A stretch of DNA of 64,000 nt from Aureibaculum luteum (GCF_003449015.1 NZ_QRGD01000005.1:1-64000), one strand, 5' to 3'. Shown: positions 1 to 9,320, numbered from the stretch's first letter. Translations and numbers: made by a program. The notes: a model not told the origin generated them from the sequence alone.

Positions 1-275
1 TTAGCAACCTTGCAGCTTACTAATGGTTCAGGGCGTTACCCATGCCCATAAGGGACTTGCACCCTCTAGATTAATTCTTTACTTTCGTAAGGAAAAGATG
101 CCCATGCTGGGCACACACAAGGTATAAAAGCAATAGCGGTTTGGGTTTTAACTCAAGCCGTTTTTGTGATTAATTAAGTATATTGCAATCACGAAAGTGA
201 GTGCGTTTTAATCCGCCACTGCTCTTATACTAAACGTTGTAGGCTATTAACTAAAAGATAACAAATCAAAAATAA
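1..275. other. Structured non-coding 5' flank of a cassette-like gene
   Basis: No coding frame is supported here. The stretch holds two clear inverted repeats: TGCCCA-TGC-TGGGCA at 99-113, and a 10-bp stem (two G-U pairs) at 137-160 followed by TTTTT. The motif GTTGTAGGC at 236-244 is an imperfect inverted match (7 of 9) to GGCTACAGC at 892-900, on the far side of the gene at 276-887. The higher GC and dense hairpins are unlike the surrounding intergenic DNA. This suggests the boundary of a cassette-like insertion, but the element family is not identified. Confidence 0.4.
136..165 (+). terminator. Candidate intrinsic terminator
   Basis: A stem of 137-146 with 151-160 and a TTTA loop is followed by TTTTT (161-165). 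It would stop transcription entering from the left before the gene at 276. It could equally be part of a longer structured element in this flank. Confidence 0.45.
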
Positions 276-887
276 ATGATTGACATCAAAGATTTTATAT
301 CAAATATCCCATCCTTTCTTCTACTAGAAAAATATACTTCCCCTTGGAGCATAACCGAAGACATAAAAGAAATAATTAAGGCAATTATACCAAATCTTGG
401 TGCGGATTTTAACATAGAAAATGGAATTGCCATTCATAAGTCTGCAGTTTTGGAACAAGGAATAACCTTAAAAGGTCCAATAATTATAATGGACAACTGT
501 CAAATTGGTGCTAATGCCTATTTCAGAGAAGGTGTCTTTTTGGATAGTTTTGTAAAAATAGGACCTAATACGGAAATAAAAAATAGTATGATATTTTCAC
601 ATACTGCAGTTGCTCATTTAAACTATATCGGAAATAGTATTATCGGTAGAAATGTAAATTTTGAGGCGGGTTCAATCGCAGCAAATCACTACAATGAGAG
701 AACGAAAAAAAGGATTTATGTAAGTTTCAACAACAAAATAATTGATACAGGATTGGAAAAATTCGGAGCTTTAGTAGGTGATAATTCTAGAATTGGTGCG
801 AATGGAGTTTTGTCTCCTGGAACACTATTAGAAAAGGACTCAATTGTAAAAAGACTTGAATTAATTGAACAATGTAAAGAAAAATAA
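276..887 (+). CDS. LpxA-family hexapeptide-repeat transferase-like protein
   Basis: This 203-residue protein has a central run of hexapeptide repeats ([LIV]-G-x4 turns, about residues 50-190) typical of left-handed beta-helix acyltransferases. The segment containing HLNYIGNSIIG and then AGSIAAN resembles the acetyltransferase half of GlmU (consensus HLxYIGDxxIG...GAGTITANYDG). No nucleotidyltransferase domain is present, so it is not GlmU itself. A sugar or nucleotide-sugar acyltransferase role is inferred and the substrate is unknown. The gene stands alone, read away from a structured flank and followed by another unusual non-coding stretch, as expected of a horizontally acquired cassette. 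The ATG at 276 has no competing in-frame start. Confidence 0.7.
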   Translation: MIDIKDFISNIPSFLLLEKYTSPWSITEDIKEIIKAIIPNLGADFNIENGIAIHKSAVLEQGITLKGPIIIMDNCQIGANAYFREGVFLDSFVKIGPNTEIKNSMIFSHTAVAHLNYIGNSIIGRNVNFEAGSIAANHYNERTKKRIYVSFNNKIIDTGLEKFGALVGDNSRIGANGVLSPGTLLEKDSIVKRLELIEQCKEK

Positions 888-1025
888 AAACGGCTACAGC
901 AAAAGCTAAAATTTATTGTGGCAAAATTTTCTGCCGAAAATTCATCTCTTTAAACCATCGCTTGGTCTCGGTAGAAAGGTCCTAACACGCTAGAGCGTAG
1001 CATACCACAATTTAACCGTTAAACG
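888..1025. other. Non-coding 3' flank of the cassette-like gene
   Basis: GGCTACAGC (892-900) faces GTTGTAGGC (236-244) across the gene as an imperfect inverted repeat. A compact stem ACGCT-AG-AGCGT lies at 987-998, and GTTAAAC at 1018-1024 fits the loose integron R' consensus GTTRRRY. No matching R'' box was found, so I do not call attC. There is no coding potential. Confidence 0.35.
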
Positions 1026-1029
1026 AACC

Positions 1030-3195
1030 CTACAAATTATCCAACTGATTTTTGCTTTTATCGTCACTAATGGTCCAAAAGAAGCCTACAAAAAAGAAAC
1101 GATCGGCACTCGGCACAATGGCTTGGCGTTGAAACATGCCATTTACATCTGGGGTATTGGCATAAGTATAACCATACGTATTTTTAATACCCATAATATT
1201 AGAAACCGATACAAATAGTATTTTTTGTTGTGAAATTAAATAACTCCAATTCACACTTAAATTATTGTAAGTTTTCGTTTTTCCACTCATAAATTGATTG
1301 GTATTGGGGTTGTCATAAGGTCTACCACTAGCAAAACTATAAGTTACTCCTACTTGGCTACGCCAATGGTTAATCCAATACTTTGTTACTAAAGAGGCAT
1401 TGTGTTTTGTGGCAAAACTTGGAGTTACTTGCTCAGAAAAATCGTTATACTTTCTTTTGGTATCTAAATACGAATAGGAAACCCAATACTGTAGGTTTTT
1501 AATATTTTTACTGTCTTTCCAAAACAAGTCTATGCCTTTTGCATAGCCAAATCCGTTATTATTAAAATTTGCTGATGGAACATCAATTTCGGTATCATAC
1601 TGCAACAAACTGGCATAATCTTTATAATAAACTTCTGCTCTAAACAATTGCTTATTCTTTTTATATTGGTAGTTTAAAATATAATGTGTTGCCTTTTGAA
1701 AGCTTAGGTTTTGCTCAATTTTTAATTCATTATTTTGAGGTGTTTGATAAAAATCACCATAAGCAAAAGACAATTGCGATTGTCCGTTTAACTTATATGC
1801 CAACGATACTCTTGGTGAAAAAGCGTAGTCTTTTAATAGAGCATTATATTCACCACGCACACCAAATTTACCTGCAAAATCAGTTGAGAAAAACACTTCA
1901 GATTCTGCAAATATAGACCCCATAGTATGGGTAAATGAGTATTCAAAATTTTCAGTTTGGTTTGCACTTCCCTTTTCATTAAAGTTAATAGATGTCAATT
2001 CTGCTCCATAAGATAATTTGAATGCATTACTGAAGTTATGCTTTAATTTGGTTTTAAAATGTAACGCATTTTCCACATCATTTACATCGGTTTCTTCGAA
2101 AACTACATCTGTATTACTGTTGCTATAACTAAGACCCGTTGTTAATTTTAAATCATTTCCTATAAATCCGTCATAAGACAAATTCGTATACCAATTGCTG
2201 TCTTTTAATTTGAAGCGAGCTAAACCGTCATAATTGATATTCTCTTGCTCCACATCAAACTTAGAAAGACTATAGGCGGTGTAAAACTTAAACAAACCGT
2301 TTTTTGTATTATGCCTATAAACCGCTTCACCAGAAAGAGATTCAGGCAATTTATTCCACGTATCGCTATCAGGAGCTAAATTGTTATACGGAGCTAAGTT
2401 GATATAACTGGCATTTATAGTTAATGCATCTTTTTTCCATTTTTGAGTATGACCTATGCCCAACCCTAAAGACATCAATGAAATGTTAGTTTCATTCTGT
2501 TTAGGCTCTTTAATGGTGTTTAATAACAATACACTAGATAAAGCATTACCATATTCAGCGGAATATCCACCTGTACTGAATGTAATTCCGTCAAACAAAA
2601 ATGGAGAATAACGACCTCGTGTTGGGGTATTATTTGTGGTAGAGATATAAGGTTTAAAAACTTGTAATCCGTCAATATAAACTCCGGTTTCATCAGCAGT
2701 TCCACCGCGTACAAATAAACGTCCATCCTCCCCTACGGTTTGCGTACCTGGTAAGGTTTGTAAGGCTCCAATAAAATCACCAGCAACGCCAGCAGTAGTA
2801 ACAACATCTAATGGACTCATTACAGAAACAGCAGTAGTACCACCCGCCTTAAGGGAACCTACCGAAAGTACAACAGCATCCAAAGCGTTTATCGCCTCTT
2901 TTAATACAATTTGTAACTCGTTTAAGGTATTAACGTCGCCAAGTTGTCTAAACGTATGAAAATTCAAATTGGAAACGACCAGCGTTTGCTCACCTGTTTC
3001 AGTTGTTGTAAATGTAAATTTACCGTCTAAATCAGTTGTAGCACCGTCATAAGTGTTTTCTAAATACACATTGGCACCTGGTATTGGTTCTCCTTTCTTG
3101 TCACTAACAGTACCCGAAATGTTTGTTTGAGCGTGGAGTTGGGTGAATATTGTTAAAAATAGTATGGTGAAAATTGTTTTTATAGCTTGCATCAT
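1030..3195 (-). CDS. TonB-dependent receptor with carboxypeptidase-regulatory-like N-terminal domain
   Basis: Outer-membrane receptor for energised uptake of an unknown ligand. The signal peptide (MMQAIKT... ending in LHAQ) is followed by a CarboxypepD_reg-like beta-sandwich (ISGTVSDKKGEPIPGANVYL, about 70 residues), a plug domain with GRLFVRGGTADETGVYIDG, and a long beta-barrel rich in aromatic and alternating residues. The frame extends to a TTG at 3213, but that codon lies inside a promoter-like TATTTG. The ATG at 3195 places the signal peptide at the N terminus and is preferred; a second ATG follows at once. There is no SusD partner, so this is not a classical polysaccharide-utilisation pair. 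It could serve a siderophore, vitamin or peptide. Confidence 0.9.
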   Translation of the reverse strand: MMQAIKTIFTILFLTIFTQLHAQTNISGTVSDKKGEPIPGANVYLENTYDGATTDLDGKFTFTTTETGEQTLVVSNLNFHTFRQLGDVNTLNELQIVLKEAINALDAVVLSVGSLKAGGTTAVSVMSPLDVVTTAGVAGDFIGALQTLPGTQTVGEDGRLFVRGGTADETGVYIDGLQVFKPYISTTNNTPTRGRYSPFLFDGITFSTGGYSAEYGNALSSVLLLNTIKEPKQNETNISLMSLGLGIGHTQKWKKDALTINASYINLAPYNNLAPDSDTWNKLPESLSGEAVYRHNTKNGLFKFYTAYSLSKFDVEQENINYDGLARFKLKDSNWYTNLSYDGFIGNDLKLTTGLSYSNSNTDVVFEETDVNDVENALHFKTKLKHNFSNAFKLSYGAELTSINFNEKGSANQTENFEYSFTHTMGSIFAESEVFFSTDFAGKFGVRGEYNALLKDYAFSPRVSLAYKLNGQSQLSFAYGDFYQTPQNNELKIEQNLSFQKATHYILNYQYKKNKQLFRAEVYYKDYASLLQYDTEIDVPSANFNNNGFGYAKGIDLFWKDSKNIKNLQYWVSYSYLDTKRKYNDFSEQVTPSFATKHNASLVTKYWINHWRSQVGVTYSFASGRPYDNPNTNQFMSGKTKTYNNLSVNWSYLISQQKILFVSVSNIMGIKNTYGYTYANTPDVNGMFQRQAIVPSADRFFFVGFFWTISDDKSKNQLDNL

Positions 3196-3356
3196 GTTGA
3201 TTTTATGATGCAAATATTAGATAACCGAGTGGTTTAGCATAAAAACACTATCTGAATTGTAATTCTTTTGGGGTGAATTGTAAAAATTACTAATATTAAT
3301 AACTAAATTTCGTTTAGTACTCTAAAACAAAAGCTTTGATGCCTAGAATAAATAAT

Positions 3357-3947
3357 ATGAAAATTAACCTTTCCTTTTTAATTGCTATTAGTAGTATATT
3401 ACTTCTTACAAATTGTAAATCAACTGCAAACATTGCAATTCATCAAAATAAAAAGAAAGTATCAATTAAAAAGAACGATCAGATTGTTTCTATTACAAAA
3501 AGTCCTTTTTCATTTTATTTTAATATAAACAAGTACACTAAAACGAGTCCTGTTGTTGCAAAATTAGCCGCATTTTCAAACAAAAATGATTTAGATGCAT
3601 TGAAGGTTGGTTTAAATGTTAGCCAAACGGAATGTTTTGCCCTTGGTGATGCTTTAGCACTAAGACCTATTACGGGCTACGATGCTCTGTTTATTCTTGA
3701 TTATGGTTTTCATGCGTTGTATTATGAAAATTCATTAGATAAATCAGTTGAACTTATTTATGAAAAAGATGATTTTGCAAATGTTGCTTTTCATATAAAC
3801 CAATTGTTTACCAATGGCCAATACATTCCATTTGAGGCATATAAACTACCCAAAATCTACATTGCTTTATTTATTGATGCGAATACAAATAACACCATTG
3901 ATGAAGAGGAGTTAACTAAGTTTAGCATTCAGTTTATTAACAAATAG
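3357..3947 (+). CDS. Hypothetical lipoprotein
   Basis: Read from ATG 3357, the protein begins MKINLSFLIAISSILLLTNC. This is a lipoprotein signal whose lipobox LTNC predicts lipidation of the cysteine. The rest (about 180 residues) has no motif I recognise. It carries a DANTNNTIDEEE stretch near the C terminus that resembles a calcium-binding or EF-hand-like acidic loop. Upstream in-frame starts (TTG 3336, ATG 3339) would put seven extra residues before the signal peptide. It is probably a periplasmic or outer-membrane-anchored protein of unknown role. It diverges from the TonB receptor and converges on the M14 peptidase. Confidence 0.65.
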   Translation: MKINLSFLIAISSILLLTNCKSTANIAIHQNKKKVSIKKNDQIVSITKSPFSFYFNINKYTKTSPVVAKLAAFSNKNDLDALKVGLNVSQTECFALGDALALRPITGYDALFILDYGFHALYYENSLDKSVELIYEKDDFANVAFHINQLFTNGQYIPFEAYKLPKIYIALFIDANTNNTIDEEELTKFSIQFINK

Positions 3948-4012
3948 TCTACAACACAACGACTAGCTTCATACTAATATTGAACTACGAGAAAAATATT
4001 TAGTGTTTGGTC

Positions 4013-6532
4013 TTACATCATTTTCCCAAAGAAAATAGCATTCATTAATAACTTATTAGTGCCGTACCAAAAGGCTCTAAAATTGGTGTTGTCTGTAAAA
4101 ACAATAACCTCACCTCTTCCCATACTTGCTGTTTTGAACGGAATGGTTCCTTTTATTGCTGTTAAATTCTCTTTAGAAATATAACCACTTAATAAGGCTT
4201 TTTTAGTGTACTGTAACGGTTTTTTATAATTAGTGCTATCAGGATTTATAAAGAGTGTTGTATTTCGAAATAACGCTATTTTATTCTTGTTATACCCATA
4301 ACCAATAGGGTGTGTTAAATCTATCTCCGCTTCAAAAATAGCACCTCCAATTACCTGAGCCCCTCTAAAGTCAGCTCGATCAGCAAAGGAAACATCTTTT
4401 CCTGTTATTTTAGATTTTTTAAAATCTAATTTTATAAAATTTTTACTTTCTAACCAGCGTAATGCATTTCTATACCCAATTAAAACACCTCCATTTTTAA
4501 CAAATGTTTTTAAATCATCAGTAGCTTCATTTAATGAACTACCCGATGTATTTGCTATTATAATTGTTGTGTATTTACTTAAATCTGCTCTTCCTAAATT
4601 TTTAGTATCCAATTTTGTAATAGGTATTTGGTATCTCGTATCTAATAAATGCCAAATTTCACCGGCATCAGAAGTTGTAATACCATCACCTACCAACACA
4701 GCAATTTTTGGTTGTTCTAAAGATTTAAAATAAGTACTCCCTAAATCTATACCTTTGGTAATTCCCGTTGTAGCTCCGTCAAAATTAACACCTGTTTCTA
4801 TTGCTATTTCTTTTAATAAACTGTTAATCTCTTCACTTGTTTTAACTTGATTGGCTACTGGAATTAAAATGGTCCCATAATCATACTCTTTATTTCCAAT
4901 GATAAACGGTTTTGTAGCCACTTTAGCTCTAAGATTATTTTTTAAAATAGTGTATAGAGCCTTTGGTGTGTAGTATTCATCCCATTCAAAAACATAGGCA
5001 TAATCACTATTTCCACTGACTTTACCTTCTGGAAAATCGAGTGAATTAACAACTTCTCCTGCCGATGAAAGACTATTGGTATACCCATAATTTAAATCAA
5101 AAGCCATAGGCAAGGTCCATGCAGAAACATCATAAAATAAACTATCTTGAAAGCTAGTTCTGGTTTCAAACATAGCCTTAATCATTCTATAATTAGGTTG
5201 ATCGGCTGGTATAATATAACTATCATTTGTCGTAAATTTAGTACCGCCAGCGGTAACACTTGAACTTAATTTATGGAATTTAATATGCTGACGTTCTAAC
5301 ATTTTAGCAAATTGATAGGTTTTACCCTTATCATTTTTATCTCCAAAAACAATGGCTTTATTTTTATCTTTATATACTTCTTGTTTTGCGTTTTGATAAA
5401 AACCGTACTGATATTTCAACAATTCTTCACGCATATTAATACCTGCTTCCAATGTAGATAATACCGCAGTAAACTGATTACGAATGGTAAAAGGAAAAGT
5501 TAACAAACCATTCTCACTATCTTGAGCATGACCTCTAGAACTAGCTTGTTCAAATAAAATACCAATCCCCCCATTAATATCCGGAAAAGTAGAACCTTTT
5601 CCGTAATAAAAATCATCGTAACGTTCTTCTGTAAAATATAGTGATCCAATTTTATCAAAAGCTTTAGCATGGTATTCACCAATTTTTGCCGTTAGTTTTT
5701 GATTTAGTTTTGGCGTTAGTGGATGTGTTCTTGAAGGAATACCAGGTTGAAAAAAGAAGGATGAATTCGTTCCCATTTCATGATGATCCGTTAAAATATT
5801 AGGTTTCCATTTATGAAACGTTTTAATGCGAGCTTGAGATTCTGGCAATTGCGTCACCAACCAGTCTCTATTCATATCAAACCAATAATGATTTGTTCTA
5901 CCGCCAGGCCAAACTTCATTATATTCTCTATCATTATTGTCTGATGTAATATTTTGATTTTTATGAATGTTAACCCAACTGGCAAATCGATTTAATCCGT
6001 CAGGATTAAAAGAAGGATCAAATAGAATTATTGTTTTATCTAACATTTCATCTATTTCTTTACCTTCGGCTGCAGCCAAATAGTATGCCGCTAATAAACC
6101 CGCATTGGCACCACTAGGTTCATTACCATGTATGGAGAATCCTTGATACACTACCACAGGCATATTACTTACATTTACAGCTGTATTTGCAGCATCAGAC
6201 AATTTTAAATGTTCTGTTCTAATAGCTTCAAGATTAATATGATTTTTAACAGAAGTTATCGTCAGCAATAAGAGGGGTCTGCCTTCATATGTTTTTCCTC
6301 TTTCTTCTATACTAATTCTATCTGAAGCCTTGGCTAAGGCTTTCATATAGTATACTAGCTTGTCATGAGAAACATGCCACTCACCTACTTGAAACCCAAT
6401 TACACTTTCTGGCGTAGGTATGTCAGCATTATAACTTACATTTTGTGGTAAATAATAACTAAGATCTATTTTTTCTTGAGCATATATAATTGAAGTAATA
6501 ATAAAACACAGAAATAATACTATTTTTTTCAT
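4013..6532 (-). CDS. Secreted M14-family zinc carboxypeptidase-like peptidase
   Basis: An 839-residue exported protein with signal peptide MKKIVLFLCFIITSIIYAQ. The M14 zinc-binding signature HxxE appears as HGNEPSG (about residue 135). The third ligand is probably the histidine in TDHHEMG (about 250), and the catalytic glutamate is likely in GILFEQASSRG (about 328). These belong to the N-terminal carboxypeptidase domain. The remaining 450 residues form a long C-terminal part with a ThuA or glutamine-amidotransferase-like flavour (IAVLVGDGITTSDAGEIWHLLD, then a GG-rich stretch). Large M14 peptidases of this layout are common in Flavobacteriaceae and probably digest external peptides. The gene is monocistronic. 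Confidence 0.88.
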   Translation of the reverse strand: MKKIVLFLCFIITSIIYAQEKIDLSYYLPQNVSYNADIPTPESVIGFQVGEWHVSHDKLVYYMKALAKASDRISIEERGKTYEGRPLLLLTITSVKNHINLEAIRTEHLKLSDAANTAVNVSNMPVVVYQGFSIHGNEPSGANAGLLAAYYLAAAEGKEIDEMLDKTIILFDPSFNPDGLNRFASWVNIHKNQNITSDNNDREYNEVWPGGRTNHYWFDMNRDWLVTQLPESQARIKTFHKWKPNILTDHHEMGTNSSFFFQPGIPSRTHPLTPKLNQKLTAKIGEYHAKAFDKIGSLYFTEERYDDFYYGKGSTFPDINGGIGILFEQASSRGHAQDSENGLLTFPFTIRNQFTAVLSTLEAGINMREELLKYQYGFYQNAKQEVYKDKNKAIVFGDKNDKGKTYQFAKMLERQHIKFHKLSSSVTAGGTKFTTNDSYIIPADQPNYRMIKAMFETRTSFQDSLFYDVSAWTLPMAFDLNYGYTNSLSSAGEVVNSLDFPEGKVSGNSDYAYVFEWDEYYTPKALYTILKNNLRAKVATKPFIIGNKEYDYGTILIPVANQVKTSEEINSLLKEIAIETGVNFDGATTGITKGIDLGSTYFKSLEQPKIAVLVGDGITTSDAGEIWHLLDTRYQIPITKLDTKNLGRADLSKYTTIIIANTSGSSLNEATDDLKTFVKNGGVLIGYRNALRWLESKNFIKLDFKKSKITGKDVSFADRADFRGAQVIGGAIFEAEIDLTHPIGYGYNKNKIALFRNTTLFINPDSTNYKKPLQYTKKALLSGYISKENLTAIKGTIPFKTASMGRGEVIVFTDNTNFRAFWYGTNKLLMNAIFFGKMM

Positions 6533-6588
6533 GTAGTGCAGTGTAAGTAAAAGTTGAAGATTTTGGGCTAACGAAGTTCTTTAAATAA

Positions 6589-6726
6589 TTAGATTACCTT
6601 AAAAACATATCCTAATAACCAATATAGAATTAGAAAAACAAAAAAAGTACCGATACATCCACATCTTCCTCCTCCAATTTTTTTTGCACCAAACCAAGCT
6701 ATAATTATTCTCAATAATTTTTCCAT
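6589..6726 (-). CDS. Small glycine/cysteine-containing membrane protein (45 aa)
   Basis: A short frame read by eye from ATG 6726 to TAA at 6589-6591. It encodes an amphipathic start (MEKLLRIIIAWFGAKK), the motif GGGRCGCIG, a single membrane segment (TFFVFLILYWLLGYVF) and KVI. The Gly-Gly-Gly/Cys-Gly-Cys turn before a hydrophobic helix is distinctive and is unlikely in random DNA. Function is unknown. It lies alone between the M14 peptidase gene and the DUF3276 gene, both on the same strand. Confidence 0.65.
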   Translation of the reverse strand: MEKLLRIIIAWFGAKKIGGGRCGCIGTFFVFLILYWLLGYVFKVI

Positions 6727-6872
6727 AATAGTATTTATTTCTCGTAAATATACTTGAATTTCATTTATTTAAAAAAGTTGTTATTAGATAAAACAAATTG
6801 AATAATAATTTCAGCAGAAATCATCCAATTCATTGGGACTTAAAAAAACTAAAACCACTCATTTTATTACAC

Positions 6873-6900
6873 AAAAAAAAGACTACCGATTAAGGTAGCC
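6873..6900 (-). terminator. Intrinsic terminator of the DUF3276 gene
   Basis: On the minus strand, GGCTACC-TTAATC-GGTAGTC (one G-U pair) is followed by eight T residues. It lies 29 bp past the stop of the gene at 6929-7306. Confidence 0.85.
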
Positions 6901-6928
6901 TTTAGTTCAATTTGAGTTAGTAATACTA

Positions 6929-7306
6929 TTAAATATCGTCAAAATCTACATCAGTAAAACTAGTAGTAGATTTAATTTCTTGTTCTTCAACACTGTCTTC
7001 GGTTGGTTTTTGATAGTCTTTTTGGTGACGTTCAGAAATTACTTCTTCACCTTTTTCATTAATAATATAGTCAGTTGCTTTAACTAACATTTCATTAAAC
7101 TCAGTAAAATCTTCTTTATACAAATAGATTTTGTGCTTTTTGTAATGGAATGAACCATCGTCATGCGTAAATTTTTTACTTTCAGTAACTGTTAAATAGT
7201 AGTCTCCAGCTTTTGTAGATCGTACGTCAAAAAAATAGGTTCTTCTACCGGCTCTTAATACCTGAGAAAAGATTTCTTCTTGTTCTGTGTATTCTTTATC
7301 ACTCAT
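6929..7306 (-). CDS. DUF3276 / PUR-alpha-like nucleic-acid-binding protein
   Basis: This 125-residue protein matches the small PUR-alpha-like family (DUF3276) of Bacteroidota. Its core has a beta-beta-beta-alpha layout, including RAGRRTYFFDVRSTKAGDYY and the lysine/histidine-rich FHYKKHKIYLYKED, followed by an acidic disordered tail ending DVDFDDI. PUR domains bind single-stranded DNA or RNA; a role in nucleic-acid metabolism is known for the family, not shown here. It has its own consensus promoter (7351-7380) and terminator, so it is a single-gene unit. Confidence 0.85.
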   Translation of the reverse strand: MSDKEYTEQEEIFSQVLRAGRRTYFFDVRSTKAGDYYLTVTESKKFTHDDGSFHYKKHKIYLYKEDFTEFNEMLVKATDYIINEKGEEVISERHQKDYQKPTEDSVEEQEIKSTTSFTDVDFDDI

Positions 7307-7350
7307 AATAATCTTAACTTAATATTGGTAAAATTTAGTAAATTACATGA

Positions 7351-7380
7351 CAAATCTAAAAAAATAAATGATTTGAACAA
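7351..7380 (-). promoter_or_regulatory. Promoter of the DUF3276 gene
   Basis: The minus strand reads TTG (7378-7380), exactly 19 nt, then TAGATTTG (7351-7358). This is a full match to the Bacteroidota -33/-7 consensus TTG-N19-TAnnTTTG and lies about 45 bp upstream of the start codon. Confidence 0.8.
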
Positions 7381-7415
7381 CACTTTATTATATTTCTTTT
7401 AATTTTTAAATTCAA

Positions 7416-9173
7416 TTAATGAGCACTTTGCTCCATAAGTTGTTGGTTATAAATATCTTGATAAAAGCCCTTTTGATTAAATAATTCATCATGAGTACCA
7501 TTTTGCACAATTTTACCTTTATCTAAAACAATAATTAAATCTGCATTTTTAGCAGATGAAACTCTATGCCCAATAATTATTGATGTTTTATCCTTACTAA
7601 TAGTTTTTAAATTGTTTAATATAATCTCTTCTGTTTCCGTATCAACAGCAGATAAACAGTCATCAAAAATTAATATTTCAGGTTCTTTAATAATAGCTCT
7701 TGCTATAGAAATTCTTTGTTTTTGACCACCTGATAAGGTAACCCCTCGTTCACCTACAAAAGTATCATATGACTTAGAGAAATCTTCAATATTATCATGA
7801 ATATGGGCGTTTTTTGCCGCATTTTCTATAACCTCTTTAGCGGCATCTTCATTACCAAATTTTATATTATTGGCTATCGTATCAGAAAATAAAAAGGCTT
7901 CTTGTGGCACAAAACCGATGCTTTTTCGTAAGCTGGTTAAATTAATTTTTTCAATAGGTTGATCATCAATTAATATCTCGCCTTTATCTACATCATACAA
8001 TCTGGCTATAAGTTCAGCAATAGTAGATTTACCCGAACCTGTTTTACCCAAAATGGCTAACATTTTACCTTTTTCAAGCGTAAAGCTTACATCTTTTAAT
8101 GCTGTTGTATTGGTGTCATCATAAGTAAAGGTCACATTTTTGAATTCAATTTTACCTTCAATTTTTGTGGGTGCTTCTATTGAATTTTGAATTTCTGGTT
8201 CGACATTTAAAAACTCATTAATCCTTTTTTGCGACGCTTCTGCCTCTTGAACTATCGAAGTTACCCAGCCCACAACTGCAACCGGCCATGTTAGCATATT
8301 CACATAAATTATAAACTCAGCAATAAGTCCAAAAGAAATCAGGCCATCTAAATACCTTAATCCTCCAATATAAACCACCATAATATTACTTATACCGATT
8401 AATAAGATCATCAATGGAAAAAACAGTGCTTGCAATTTATATAAGTCAATGTTCTTTTCTTTACTTTCATCAGCAACTTCATTAAAATCTTTAAAGGTGG
8501 GCTTTTCTATACCATAAGCTTTAATAACATTCATACCTGAAAAGAACTCCTGTGTAATAGAAGTTAATTTCGATAATGTTTCTTGCTTTATTCTGCTTCG
8601 TTTATTTATCTCTCTACTTAAAAAATAAATTGATATAGATAATATTGGCAAAGGCACCAACGTATAAAGTGTTAGGGTAACATCTTTTTTCAGCATATAT
8701 GAAATAACAATAACAAACAATGTTATCATATTTATAGTATACATAATTGCCGGTCCAAAATACATTCTAACCTTACTTACATCTTCACTAATTCTATTCA
8801 TTAGATCTCCAGTTCTATTTTTTTTATAGAAATTTAACGAGAGCTTTTGATAATGTTCATAAATTTCATTTTTGAGATCAAATTCTATGTAACGAGACAT
8901 ATTAATTATGGCTTGTCTCATTATAAAAGTGAATACAGCAGCAAGTAAAACCGCACCAAGCATTAATAATATGTTTTTTGACAACAAATCTTTTACGGCT
9001 TGTAAATCGGTAGTTTCCCCGTTTATATACTTTTCTACTCCATCTAAAGAATCACCAATAAGTATTGGCACTATTAGTGATAAAATTCTGGCAATAATAG
9101 TACAAATGGTACCTATAATTAGCCGTTTTTTATATTTTACAAAGAATTTATTTAGATAACGTAAAGCTTTCAC
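7416..9173 (-). CDS. ABC transporter, fused permease/ATPase (MsbA-like exporter)
   Basis: A 585-residue half-transporter of the type I exporter class. The N-terminal 310 residues hold about six membrane helices. The ATPase domain shows Walker A GKTGSGKST (about 376), signature LSGGQKQR (about 478), Walker B ILIFDDCLSAVD and the switch histidine in IIGHRVSS. It should act as a homodimer or heterodimer exporting lipid or hydrophobic compounds. The Walker B aspartate is followed by D rather than the usual catalytic E (LIFDD), a feature seen in many but not all such exporters. Lipid A or multidrug export are alternatives. It is divergent from nusB, an arrangement I regard as common in this family. 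Confidence 0.9.
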   Translation of the reverse strand: MKALRYLNKFFVKYKKRLIIGTICTIIARILSLIVPILIGDSLDGVEKYINGETTDLQAVKDLLSKNILLMLGAVLLAAVFTFIMRQAIINMSRYIEFDLKNEIYEHYQKLSLNFYKKNRTGDLMNRISEDVSKVRMYFGPAIMYTINMITLFVIVISYMLKKDVTLTLYTLVPLPILSISIYFLSREINKRSRIKQETLSKLTSITQEFFSGMNVIKAYGIEKPTFKDFNEVADESKEKNIDLYKLQALFFPLMILLIGISNIMVVYIGGLRYLDGLISFGLIAEFIIYVNMLTWPVAVVGWVTSIVQEAEASQKRINEFLNVEPEIQNSIEAPTKIEGKIEFKNVTFTYDDTNTTALKDVSFTLEKGKMLAILGKTGSGKSTIAELIARLYDVDKGEILIDDQPIEKINLTSLRKSIGFVPQEAFLFSDTIANNIKFGNEDAAKEVIENAAKNAHIHDNIEDFSKSYDTFVGERGVTLSGGQKQRISIARAIIKEPEILIFDDCLSAVDTETEEIILNNLKTISKDKTSIIIGHRVSSAKNADLIIVLDKGKIVQNGTHDELFNQKGFYQDIYNQQLMEQSAH

Positions 9174-9205
9174 GAGATAATTTTGAATTGATAAGCATTA
9201 AAATT

Positions 9206-9235
9206 TTGACACCAATGCGTAATACTCTACCTTTG
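9206..9235 (+). promoter_or_regulatory. Promoter of the nusB-coaE gene run
   Basis: TTG (9206-9208), 19 nt, then TACCTTTG (9228-9235): a full match to the Bacteroidota TTG-N19-TAnnTTTG promoter. It gives a leader of about 80 nt before nusB. Confidence 0.8.
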
Positions 9236-9320
9236 TCAAGATTTTTTTATATCGCCGAATATACAAGTTTAAAATGATAGTACAAATTCTAAGTTCTTTG
9301 ACTTATAAAATGCCAAGTTT

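Noticed and set aside
1018-1024. Integron attC site beside the hexapeptide-repeat gene
   Set aside because: GTTAAAC fits the R' consensus, but no matching R'' and L boxes form the required imperfect hairpin, and no integrase is visible.
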